Source of the DNA: Lathyrus oleraceus
Lineage: Eukaryota > Streptophyta > Magnoliopsida > Fabales > Fabaceae
Assembly (NCBI RefSeq): GCF_024323335.1
Contig: NC_066581.1
Location: forward strand, 444,007,816 to 444,071,815
Direction of reading: 5' to 3'
DNA length: 64,000 bases
The notes beneath the pieces were generated by a model. That model was given only the letters and a program-made list of their open reading frames with translations, had not been told where the DNA came from and did no database searches. Of the stretch, positions 22,832-33,930 are shown piece by piece; the first letter of the stretch is position 1; every line of letters begins with the position of its first letter. The position numbers and the translations under genes are program-made.

Positions 22832-25800
22832 AGGCATCATGTTCTGTTTCTGGATGAGATCCATGGGTGATACTTTCTGGTATCTTGCAAGGAGTTGTGT
22901 TAGTAGTGATGTTGGAACCTGTGGAAGGTTCTGTGATGTCCCTGAATGGTCCCTTGAAGTAGGTGGATGGACTATTCATGACAGGAAATGTGTGGACCTA
23001 TCTCTGGAGGTTGGCAATTGGCCCTTACCTGTGGCAGTATTGAATCATATTTAAACTTGGTATGGTCTTGGAGGCTGATCTGGTGAAATGTGTGTTCATA
23101 GGTTGAGTTGTATTATGATTTCCGCTGCATAATACCTGGCAAAACTCAAACTCTGATGTAGTTTCCCCTCATGTGGATGAAAGGCTGCTGTATTCAAGAT
23201 TTCATCATAATCTACTGAAGATGTCAAAGATACTTGAGTCTCCTCAAGTCCACTCATCATGACGTTCTCACTTCAGGATGGTAAGAATCACCTGATCACT
23301 GATTCTGTTACTCTCTTGGGTAGTGTATATGAAGACCTTGAAGACTTTCAAGTAGGGTTTGCTCCAAGGATGTGGAACTAATGTTCTATGCAATGTTAGA
23401 ACATGTTGTTCAACAAGTATGCAGCTACTGGTTGAAGAGCAGATGGTTTTAGGTGTCAAACAAAGGGATACTTGTGTTTGGAACCTACTCCTGACCTGGA
23501 AGAGGAGACATCTGTGGGTACAAAGTTGACAAGGGTAGGGTCAACTGTGTGTGTGCTCAAGAAGGTCACTTTTAGACGTCTGATCTCTAGAAGTGAAGCT
23601 GGTTGAGATGTGACATGGTGCAATTTCCTGTTGTTTGTCTTATTCCTGTAGATTGATCAGGGTTGGATAGTTGTTCCCTGAAGTACTATGTTGTGTTGGA
23701 AGACAAGTCCCCTGGATGTTAGAAGTCAATAATGGGGTAACCTGATTGCTATTTCATCTAAGAGGTTTGGGACCATGAATCTTGTTATTCAAACACCATG
23801 CTCTGAAGTGGCAGTTCTTTCAAGGAGTGAGAATATGAAGATTCAGAGGTTGGTTGAGGTAGTATGCTCTGGCAATGCATATCTACTATGGACTGGTGCT
23901 GGTTTCTTCACTAGTACTTATGGTCAGCTGGAGTCTGATTGGTGTGATTGGAGTATGTATAGGTATAACTCATAGAGTTAGTTGCCACTGGTAGGGATGG
24001 TGTATGTCATGTTGAGACATTTGTGTGCAATGCATGGATATTGGTGTGGAGTCTCCATGATTGTTACTTTGAGGGGGAGTTTTAGTTAACCTCCTCACGT
24101 TTGGTCAACCTAGGGTCTGGTTGGCTGTTGACCTGTGTCACATAGGTTCTGGTTATTGTGTGACACATTTGCAAGGAAGGATTCATCTCTCTCTTTCCTA
24201 AGGGTGAATCTAATCTGGAAAGATTCTCAAAATTATTGAGGTGCTTGCAAGCAAAAGATGTTGACACAAGAAGAGTATTTTCAAAGTATTCTTGTGGTGG
24301 AAGTATCTGAAAGGATAATTGGAAAGGGATTTAAGATCAATGTCTACTTGTGCCAAGTTCAAGTATTTAATTGATTATCCTTGGATCTCAAGACAATTGA
24401 TGATGTTGGAACATCTCTTCTTCAAGACCCTGTGCAGAATCACAGGAAGGATAGTACATTGGTTTATGATCTATCTCTTTGGTGGCAGCAAAAGCATATG
24501 ATCTCTGAAAAGGTTTCCTGGCGAGAAACATGTTCAGCCTTGGTGTGTACAAGAAGAAGAAGACATCATAGTCTTGATGGTGGTTACTTGGATCAGTTTA
24601 TCTCTGATCTAAGTAAGGAATTGCATTGGCTAATGCACACTGTGGAGTTAAGAACAAGTGGCAGCATTCTTAACATCATGGAAACAGCTTTGCTTTAGGA
24701 AGTGGAATCCTTGGTATAGCTGAAGGGTTAGTCTCTAACTGGTCCTTCTGAAGACTCATGCATCAGAGGGTCTGATGTCTTTGGAGAAGAAGCAGGGCTT
24801 CATCAAGGTGTGAGCTTGGATGACTTAACTACAAACCTGCAGGATGGAGGTTGTTTACTCAAACTTGGTTCCACAATCAATTCTATGAGAGCATTGAACT
24901 CTTGTTCTGTGTAGGGAGGAAGTTCTTTCAAGTGGCAGAAGAAGGAGCTGAATTCAACAGCTAAATGTTAAAACACAATGTTGTGACATTTGGTTCAACA
25001 TCAGAATCTTAGTTGGTGAAGTGGCACATCAACTTAAGATAGAAGGGTCTACAGAGTTGTAGATTGGGTACTTCAAAAAGATCGTTCTCATTGCAGTTCT
25101 TTGGAGTTGCTGGATGGAGAAGATGTTACATGTTCATGTCTTAGAGAATCTAAGTTTTGTTTAACATGTAGCTTGAAGTTCAAGTCTCACTTGGAAGGTT
25201 AGAATATCTTTGGGAGAAGTCTGATAAACTTGGAGAGGTCAAAAAGTGGCATTTGACTTTTTCATATGAGGATTTATGAAGGAGGTAATCAACCAGTGGC
25301 AATTGGTCTATCTCAGAAGTGAGTACGAAGAATCAAGATGATCAACATATGGCAACTGATTATTCTTGAGGAAAGTCTGAGACAAATTACTTTTGAGCAG
25401 AAAAGTAGTAAGTTGAAGACAAAAGGAGGTGTGTTATATTCATCTCTTGGAGCTTGTGGTAGGAGTTCTGAGATATATATGGAAGATTATCTCTTGTAAT
25501 GGGATGAGAATGTATATGTCCCAAGTTCTGTCTGGGCTCTTGTGGATCAAGCCAATAACTCAGTGATATCTGAAGAGTATCAGATGGAGTTATGTTGTGA
25601 AGGATGTCCTAACTCATGTTAGAACATTTTGTAATATGGTTTTCTGTTCTGGCTAGAAGAGAGATTGACACAGAGTATAGATGTGATCAGCCAAGAGGGT
25701 TGAACAGAGGGTGTGCTCTTGAAGACATGAAGATGCGTCTTATGTTTTCCATTCATCAAGTGGTCTGGGTTCTCCTTGAATCAGGAAGTGTGTAAAGGTC

Positions 25801-27038
25801 CAACTTTGGGGTGTTCGATATGTTCATATGTAATCTCCATGTTTCAGGAGGAGAGTTGGTTGTTCATGACAGGGGGAGTTCTGTCGTTGCGTTGCAAGTA
25901 ATCATCAAGCTTGTGGTCTATGTGTTCTCAGATAACTGGGTATGGAACCTTGTTAGTTATTAGGATGATGTGGTGTATGTCAAGGCTGAGTGAGCAGAAG
26001 AATGTCTGACCGGATGTCATGACATTGCCTTGGACAATACTGTTATTTCCTTCTGAATCTTAAAGTCATGAGGAAATATGGATGTGGTGTGTCTAATTAT
26101 GATAAATTAGAATAAGCCTGGGTGTTACAGTTGTGTGGTACAGGGGGAGTAACCATCTATTGGTGTTTTTGATTTTGGCTTTAGTGGTGCCAGATGTCAA
26201 GTTTCTACTGGAGGTACGAAAGTGGTCTTAGGAAATGTTTATAGGAAGAATACATGATGAATGCAGGCAAAAGCCGCGTTGAATGTTAAGACATCGCGTG
26301 TAACGTGTCTGACTGCATATATGGAATAGTCTCCATGCACTGGAACTATTGTTTTGGAAAAGAAACGGTCAAGAGCTATAAAAGGTATTCAAAGATAGTC
26401 TGAGATTTTGTTGGTGATTCTCTGACTGATTCTCAGCAAATATTAATGAATCTTGACCAAGCATTTATTCCTACCGTTAATTCCTAAGCACGGGCTGGAC
26501 TATTTAAAGGATGTAACAACACTCCTCTTCTCACAAGAGAAACATTCCATTCCCTCTAAACCATGGGGTATGTTAAGGTTTGGGCAAACTGCGCCTGGAT
26601 CTGGTTTTATGAAGGGTTCATTTACAAATGTTTAGCTAAAAAGGGGGAGAGAAATATTATCCTGAAATATTATCCTGAGAACGTACCAAATGCAAGCAAG
26701 CAAGCAAAATATGGTAGCAAGCAGAAGTTGGCTTCAGGCACTAAAGCAAGCAAGCAAAATATGGTAGCAAGCAGAAGTTGGCTTCAGGCACTAAAGTCAC
26801 TAACTGTGTATACCTCTTGTGTCGTGTGATCTGAGTTAAGAAGACAGTTGTGTCTTGTGATCTGAGATACATTGTCTATGTACTAAGCATTACATATTCT
26901 TCAGGAAGCCCTCCTGTTGAGGGGAAGGGTTGTGATGCAACTGCGTCCTGTACCTCTACTTCCTCATGTACACCAACTTTGGTGTTTGTGGTGGTGGAGA
27001 TAATGACAGAGGCTTATTTGTTTTAGCTAAAATTTGCC
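22832..27038 (+). other. Element D interior, non-coding
   Basis: In about 4.2 kb there is no frame longer than about 105 codons and no copia integrase, RT or RNase H motif I would call. Visible features are repeated GGGGGAG words that resemble polypurine tracts (24072, 25876, 26144, 26643), scattered GATGTC/GACAT dyads (for example 26013-26026) and a 50-bp tandem duplication (26696-26795). The TCTGATTGGTGTGATTGG stretch near 23935 faintly recalls a copia RNase H but has no supporting context. Confidence 0.6.
26696..26795 (+). repeat. 50-bp tandem duplication in element D
   Basis: Two copies in a row of a unit containing GCAAGCAAAATATGGTAGC and GGCTTCAGGCACTAAA, period 50 bp (compare 26711 and 26761). 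Confidence 0.9.
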
Positions 27039-27049
27039 AAAGGGGGAGA
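27039..27049 (+). other. Element D polypurine tract
   Basis: AAAGGGGGAGA lies one base before the 3' LTR start. It fixes the plus orientation of D. Confidence 0.88.
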
Positions 27050-27050
27050 T

Positions 27051-28809
27051 TGTTAATACCTTAGGATTGGCATTAATTTTGTAAAACAAATAATGTAATC
27101 ATCTCTGTTGTTTTAATATGTTGGGTTGAAGAAGTTCAACATCTGGACCAACATGTCATGTACGATGTCACGACATCATGCCTGTGACATCGCATATGTG
27201 TAGAAAACTGAATTAATTAATTTAGTATATATTCTGGGATTAGTGAGGATATTTGGTGAATATCCTAACTTCCATGTGGAGGTCTTAAAGACTCAATCAG
27301 AATATATAGGCTCTAAATATGGAGATATATATAGAGAGATTTTAGGAACTAAAATCTCGAAGACCTTATTTGTAGCAGAAGTTTTCTACTGATTTTGTAA
27401 CAGCAAAGAAGAAGTTTGTTGCGATTTCTGAAGGCCCAAATCTAGTTGGGTGGTTAGGTTATAAATAGCATATTGTAACCTAGTTTTTGTAAGCCTCATA
27501 GAATGAAAATTTATGGGTGTGTGTAAGGTAAACCTCCCAACCTGTGGGAAGGTTACCATGTGTTTCTCAGTGTTCAAAGCTGAGAGTATTTGTAACTCAA
27601 AGCCTGTAGGCAAGAGTTGTTATGGTCTTGAACGAAGCTGTGAAGCAAGTTCAAGTTGTTTTAACATTACATTGTATTTGTAGTGATAGGAATGGAAACT
27701 GGAGGTTTCTATCTAGGAGTTCCTAGGTATAAATTGCATTGGGTAGGGATTAAGTGAAGAGTTGTAAATGGGGGAGTTTAACTCTGAATTAATACTGCTG
27801 ATAGTGGATCTTCTTCCTGGCTTGGTATGCCCCCAGAGTAGGTGATGTTGCACCGAACTGGGTTAACAATTTTCTGTGTTTGTTTTCCTTCTGCATGTTT
27901 TAATCCTTCTGCCATAACTCAGCTGGTATTTCAGTCTGCTTATCAAGATACTAACAGACCTGGTACATAGCCTTCTGTTTGAATGTCAATCAGAATGTTT
28001 TGACATTCATCATTGACAGCATATACTGAATAATAGGCATGTTGATCTCAGTTCAGTATTTAGTTAAGTCTGGTCTTCAAGAGGATAACAGACCTGGCCA
28101 AAGGATCATAGTGAAACTGTCAAACTGGATGTCTTGACAGTTGTTCGTATAGGCTGATACTGAAGTAGAGACTGGTTAGTCTTTTACAGTACAGCAAAGT
28201 TAGCACAGTCTGTTTTCAGGAATATAACAGAATCAGCACGAGGTATATGTTCTGGATGTCAAACTGAATGTTGTGACATTCACACCTGACAGCTTGTGCT
28301 AAATTGTAGGATAATTAGTTTTTCTGTTTCAGCATCTTTCTCAGGCTATTTTTTAGGAATGCAACAGCTGAGCAAAAATCTAGGAAAATAACAACTAACC
28401 TACAATTAATGAACCTAACAAATAGCCTATTTGTTAGCTCCCTAATTTGTGGAAATTAGGTTAACTTGCTTGACCTTTAGTTTAGGAAACACGAGTACTA
28501 GGCCAACAAACTGGAATACAGTAACAAGTGATGTTCAAATCAATATTGATATATCATGCTGATAACTGTGCAAACACAACAGAAGTAAGTGTGGTGTTTG
28601 ATCTTTGTTGTGTCTTTGTACCAGAAGGACAGAACTAGGTGTTCTTCCATTCTAGGGTAATATAGTAGCAGATGTCGTGACAACTGTGAAAGCATGCTTT
28701 AGTACAGGGTTTTAATTTGTATAATTGTCTTGCTGTATTAGTTACAATGTTGGATCAGATGTCATGACTTGGAGTAGAACATCTGAATTCTGACTATGCC
28801 AGAATTTCA
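27051..28809 (+). repeat. Element D 3' LTR
   Basis: This 1759-bp partner of 21060-22817 is one base longer because of a single-base indel near 28462. It is followed directly by the TSD CTAAC. Confidence 0.94.
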
Positions 28810-29040
28810 CTAACATATTTGACTTTGTACTTGCCAGGGCAGCCCTGGACCATGTTGACAGATTTCCCATGCTCGGGCAATGGATTCTTCTTCACATTAG
28901 GACCTACGTCCTCAAAACACAGAATGCCACACCTCACAAGGTCTTGAACCTTGGTCTTCAAAGGGTAACAATTCTCCACGTCGTGGCCGGGAGCACCAGA
29001 ATGGTAGACACAATGTAATTCAGGCTTATACCACCACTGG
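28810..29040 (-). pseudogene. gag: Element A Gag zinc-knuckle fragment between insertions D and C
   Basis: This short piece of A's Gag carries the knuckle C-X2-H-X5-H-X4-C (CVYHSGAPGH, about 29014-28972) and the following KTKVQDL segment, as in B and C. It has no stop. It joins 51266 upstream and 21054 downstream in register when C and D are removed. The last five bases (29036-29040, ACTGG) are the TSD of C. Confidence 0.88.
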
Positions 29041-29929
29041 TGTCGCATCACGCGAAAAACCGGCGGGAAAAGAAGAACAACAGAGCCGCCACCGTGCGTT
29101 ATTTATCCCAAAAGAGGGAAAGGAAACGCTCAGAGTAAACCTGGAAAGGACATGGTCTCGCGACCAAAGAGGATGGGTTCGGGAGTCGGTTATGCGAAGG
29201 GAAGGTGTTAGCACCCCTACGCATCCGTCGTACTCGACGGGATCCACGCACAATAGAAAGGAAAATTGGTTGCTAAACACTGTTCAAACTCACACACACT
29301 GGCTGAAAGAGACAAAAGAAACTGACTGAAACTGACTCGGCAGGATATCGCATCCTGGGCCTACTTAGTCTATTAGGCATAGACATCAGAGTCGAAGTAG
29401 TTCGGACTGGGGAAACGACACATGCTCGCTAGGATATCGCATCCTATGCATACGTATCTCCTCGGACGAGAGAAGAATCAGAGCATTCGTAGCTCGGCTG
29501 ACGCGCACACAAACAAACACAGGCAAAGGCAAACGTGGAGCCTGAATGCCAATCACTGGACTTACATCAGCATCCGAACCAGAACACACACAAAGAGGCA
29601 AACGTGGAGCCCGACTGCCAATCACTGGACTTACGTCAGCATCCGAACCAAACAAACCCACACTGGAACCCAAATGCCACTCGATGGACTTACATCAGCT
29701 TCCAAGCACACAACAAGACAAAACAAAGACACAGGCGCCCGGAGAGATCTGCTCATCTCCTGCCTACGTACCTCATCTGGCATGAGGATCAGGGCGACGT
29801 AGTTCCCCTACGGAGGGATAAAGGACTAGCCTAACCAGATAACAGAGGGAGACACAACACTAGGGAGACTACGACTCGAGCCTAGATGTTGTCATGCAAG
29901 ATCATCCCTAAGTTAAGGTTTCTAGCTAA

Positions 29930-30079
29930 CTGGCACAGGGAGCCAGCCTATCCTAGTCATGACTTGCACAGGAAGCAAGCCACACACACACTTAACTTGC
30001 ACAGGAAGCAAGTCAAGCACAACCTATCTTGCACAGGAAGCAAGTCTAAACTAACCCTAACTTGCACAGGAAGCAAGTC
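29930..30079 (-). repeat. Hairpin array in element C 3' LTR (about 33-bp period)
   Basis: Five units start near 29930, 29963, 29996, 30028 and 30061. Each is a small hairpin: four have the arms CTTGC/GCAAG and one has CTGGC/GCCAG around ACAGG(A/G)A. The change in the first unit keeps pairing. The array is present unchanged in the 5' LTR (47280-47429). Confidence 0.8.
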
Positions 30080-33022
30080 AAACAAACATACAAGCACAGA
30101 TAGCACACACTATACACAAGCAAGTGGCTCAAACAAGGGTTAGGTTTTAGTCGAGGGGTCATATCAACCTCAACAAACAAACCTCTGGAACTGGGTGAAT
30201 GTGCTCTTAACCTTGCCATTGAGGGGCTAAGGTGAAGCAGATGAAAGGTGAGTGAAGATAAGACTTCACAGCTCTTATCCCTGGCCTGGGAGAGCTTAAG
30301 ACAAGAATGTGTGGGTTCAGAAAGTGGGAACCCTTCTACACATTTGATACTGACTCAACTGTACAATTGTACAAGATCTTGGGTTTTTATCTGTAATGCA
30401 TCAACACAGTGGTGTGAGCAAAACAGAAGACACACTGAATAGCAGGGGATAGGTTGCTTATCCCTTGGTTCTGCCAATTGCCTCTTCACTTAGGAGGACT
30501 TTGACTCTATACAAGGACAAAAGTAAACAGTCACAAACATTGCCTCTTAAGGAGGACTTCAGACAGTTGCCTGGCCAAGTAACAGGCCAGGTCTTCCAGA
30601 CTACATGAAGTTAGGAAGTTGTACCTCAATGCAAATTGCTTATACAAGCAAAGCAAAGCAAAAGTTCACAAGGAACTGAGCAACTAAAAGCACCTGAAAC
30701 AGTCAAGCAGATGTTAGTATGCAACTTCAAACAAGCAAAAAAGAAACAGACATCAACAGTTAATTGGAGGCAAATGAATGTGCAAGGCACAGGGCTTAAG
30801 GCATGTGAGCCAAGCCACCTTCAAAACAAACAAGTTAGACAAAGATATTTCAGCAAACTCAATCAAAAAGAAATGGTCTCATTGGTCATTTGTAGCTTAA
30901 CCTGAAAACATAAGCTCAAAGGTGAGTAACAGGACCACTAGGACAAGCCTAGGGTCAAAAGAGAATGAGAAAGCCAAAACAGCAAATGACAAGTGTCCAA
31001 AATCATGTTCAAACAATCAAGAAACAAACCCAATTGGTTTCACATTCATAACAATTATCATCATCATTTCATAAGCAAAAGAAGTCAAAGCATGGCAAAT
31101 GAGAGCTCATAAAAGTCAACAGAATGACTTGCATCAAAAGTCAACTCAAACATTTCCAAAAATCACCAAATAAATCATGACCAATCACAACCCACAGCAT
31201 GGTAAGCATGTCAAATTTCATCTCATTTGGACAAGTGGAAGGCAGTCAATGAAAATCAGAAAGGCAAGGCAATTTTGAACATGCTCAAAGAAGTCAACCA
31301 ATCATGCATCAACTTGAAAAATTCATAAATCAGATATGGCATATGATAAATAAATGGGACTAAAACCATGGCAAATATTAAGATGTCTAGTTATCTCATG
31401 TCAAATTTCATGTCCATCTAATAAAGTATGAGAATTTCACAAATGAAATGGGAACATGTATCACAAAAAGTCAACATTAGACCAAACAGGGGAGAAAATC
31501 CCAAACAATTAGGAAATGCCATAAATAATTTCAAGAAAATTCACATGTAAACTAGACATCCAAGAGTACATTCATGCAAAAAATAAGATCAATTGGAGGT
31601 CAAGAAGCATGGTATCAAAAATCAACAAGTTGCACATCAATGGTGTGACACAAATTGTCACACCCTACTTAAAAAATTCACAACTCTCAAACCACATAAG
31701 ATAAATTCACAAACTCTACACCAAAATCACCATGAATGTGTCTAGTTCAAGCACAAAAAATTTGGGAGCCATTGGATAAAGCATCATCATTTCACAAATG
31801 TTTTGGCAAAGTGTACAAAATATGCATACATGTCACAAACCCTTATACCAATAAAAATCCATTGATCACAAAATTCTGGAAAAATCATGATAAAAAAGTA
31901 GAGATCCATATGAACACAATGCAAAAATTCCCATGAATTTTGGATTAAAATTGGATGCGCAATGATTTTTGTAAGTTGGTGATCAAAAATGGAATAAAAT
32001 GAAAAACAACATGAATTTAATAGGTCATGTGCCACGACCGGTGGCATTTTTGTAAATATGGGGCAGCTTTAATGAAACGCTGCGTCGCGTTTATATGCGT
32101 GGCGAGCTACCATTGGCCACATGGCCCAGAAACGTGGAAAAACATGCAGGGCACGGTTTGGAAGATCAAACACGATCTTGGTATGAAAAAATTAGGGTTT
32201 TGGCCGTGTTCTTCATTATTTTTCCAGATTTTTCCAGCAAGAACGAAGTGTAACCAAAATCCACAAACAAGGTATCATCGTGTTCATCTAACTGAGTACA
32301 TCAACATTACAACATCCATTTTCATTAATTTATGCTAACAAGAGAGAACCAAGCAAAGAACACATTCATATGCCAAACTTTAAAACCTCATAACTTCACA
32401 AATACTCAACCATTTTCGAAAACAAAAACATCATGAAGCTCAGCATGGATAGACCTTTCTAAAGCATGTATTTATTTTAAGAAACAAGGAGGTCGAAATT
32501 TTACCAAAGTGGAAGGGCAGTGTGGATTCAGTTGCTATCTCGTGTTTTTGGCCTGAAACAGATGTCCCAAAGGTCTTCAAATGATGAATGATGAAGAAGG
32601 TTTGGTTTGAAATGGCTTGGTTTGGATGCAAACAACTTCTGCCATTGATGATGCTTTGCAAAAACAGTCCACAAAACCCTCTTACAGACGTGGAACAGGG
32701 GTTGCAATGAGTCCAAAATGTGGTTTAGATGATGAATCAAGTAAGGCAAGGCTCAGTTCTTTGAGAGTTTTTGACAGATTTTGAAAAATGCAAAAAATGA
32801 AGTTTTTTAGAGAAATGAGAGAACCAAGGTTTTTCTGTGATCTCTTGTGGCTGCTTCCAGGGTTACTTCTTGCAGAAAATAATCTCTAAGTACTCTGTTT
32901 GATAGTACCAAGCATGGTCCATGAAATGGTGGGATAGATTTGGTAAAAAAGTGTACTTTTCTCCAATTTTCAAGCAAGTTAGCATGGGTGTATGTACTGC
33001 ATGGGAATGGGCTTCCAACAAG

Positions 33023-33032
33023 TTTTAAATAA
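33023..33032 (-). promoter_or_regulatory. Element C LTR TATA-like box
   Basis: TTATTTAAAA on the minus strand lies upstream of a pyrimidine-rich stretch with CTCTCATTTCTC (about 32825-32810), in the same arrangement as in E (TATATATT followed by CTCTCAAACTCTC). The 5' LTR copy is at 50373-50382. The exact start site is not visible. Confidence 0.45.
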
Positions 33033-33915
33033 CATTTCTGAACATATTCCAATGGCCAAAGTGATTACAAATGGTTATTTCAAAAAGTCAAAATTCAACT
33101 CACTTGAAATTAATTAAGGCAAGTTCAAAAAGGCCATTTTGCATGGTGATGTTTTGGTGCATGAGGATGACATATTTGGAAAGATGAGGTCAAATGTGAC
33201 TTGTTGGAAAAAACCCCACCAAATTTGGCCAAATGGTTTGAGAGATATGGCCTTTTGAAGTTCAAGAATTTTTGAAAATGATTTGATCATAACTTGCCAA
33301 CCATACATGGGAATTGAGTGTTCTTGGACTTTTTGGAAATGGGAGAACAAGATCTTCAACTTTCATGTTGGGCAAAAATTCATTTGAAGCTTGTATCATG
33401 ATGTAAGTTTGAGGATCAAGACTTTCCATTTTTGGTAAGTTTCAATTACAGGTCCAGTTTCCCTTTTTGGAAATTTCTGATCTGGCTTCAAATTCTTCCA
33501 TGATGGTGTTTACCATGATATATGAAGACTATATGGACATGAATGAGACCTCTCAAACCAAATCCAACCATCAAATCACTGATTAAATGGACAGTTGACC
33601 AACAGTTGACTTTTTAGGGTTTCTGACTGATTGTGCATTGACTGATGACTTCTGAACATCCAATCCTTGACCAAAACACTTCAAATGGATCCCCAAGTCA
33701 TGTAGACATGTTGGACCAACCCTAGGGCCCTGGCTCAATGAAAAACTCACTTGCTTGCTTGATTGACTGATCTCCTGACCAGTTTGACCTAATTTCTTGA
33801 TTGACTTGCACTTGAGGCAAATGGGACAATGCAATGCTATGCAGTGGACCATGTTATGCTATGACCTAATATGAGAATGTATGTACAATGATAGGTGCAA
33901 ATTTGAGGTGCTACA

Positions 33916-33930
33916 GCTGCCCCTATTCAA
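33916..33930 (-). other. Element C polypurine tract
   Basis: TTGAATAGGGGCAGC on the minus strand abuts the LTR start TGTAGCACC. Confidence 0.88.

Larger units (their letters stand above)
21060..28809 (+). mobile_element. Element D: copia-type LTR retrotransposon without recognisable gag-pol
   Basis: It has direct LTRs (21060-22817 and 27051-28809), TSD CTAAC at 21055-21059 and 28810-28814, a primer-binding site of the initiator-Met tRNA type at 22820 and a polypurine tract AAAGGGGGAGA before the 3' LTR. These signals are typical of Ty1/copia elements, and the TTGCCAAAGGGGGAGATTG context is common in plant SIRE/Angela-like families. The 4.2-kb interior holds no long frame and no gag-pol motif that I can defend. 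It is either a non-autonomous (LARD-like) copy or completely decayed; the well preserved LTRs favour the former. The superfamily is inferred from the ends only. Confidence 0.9.
29041..33915 (-). repeat. Element C 3' LTR
   Basis: The LTR runs in element orientation from TGTAGCACCTC (33915) to GATGCGACA (29041). A TATA-like box is at 33032-33023, about 885 bp from the LTR start, so R/U5 is about 4 kb. R/U5 holds a hairpin array (29930-30079), the conserved GGTGCTAACACC block (29175-29247) and three TACGTA modules (29358-29405, 29447-29500, 29761-29810). Parts of the sequence, such as the CCTGGCCAAGTAACAGGCCAGG hairpin region near 30570-30593, are also found in the solo LTR E, so the two LTR families are related. 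Confidence 0.96.

Noticed and set aside
23775..23975. Possible copia RNase H fragment in D (ESDWCDW in translation).
   Set aside because: Only one short tryptophan- and aspartate-containing word matches, without the following motif or neighbouring RT sequence.
29930..30079. Regularly spaced 33-bp repeats that might suggest a CRISPR array.
   Set aside because: The spacers are short and similar, it is inside a plant LTR, and it is duplicated in the other LTR.
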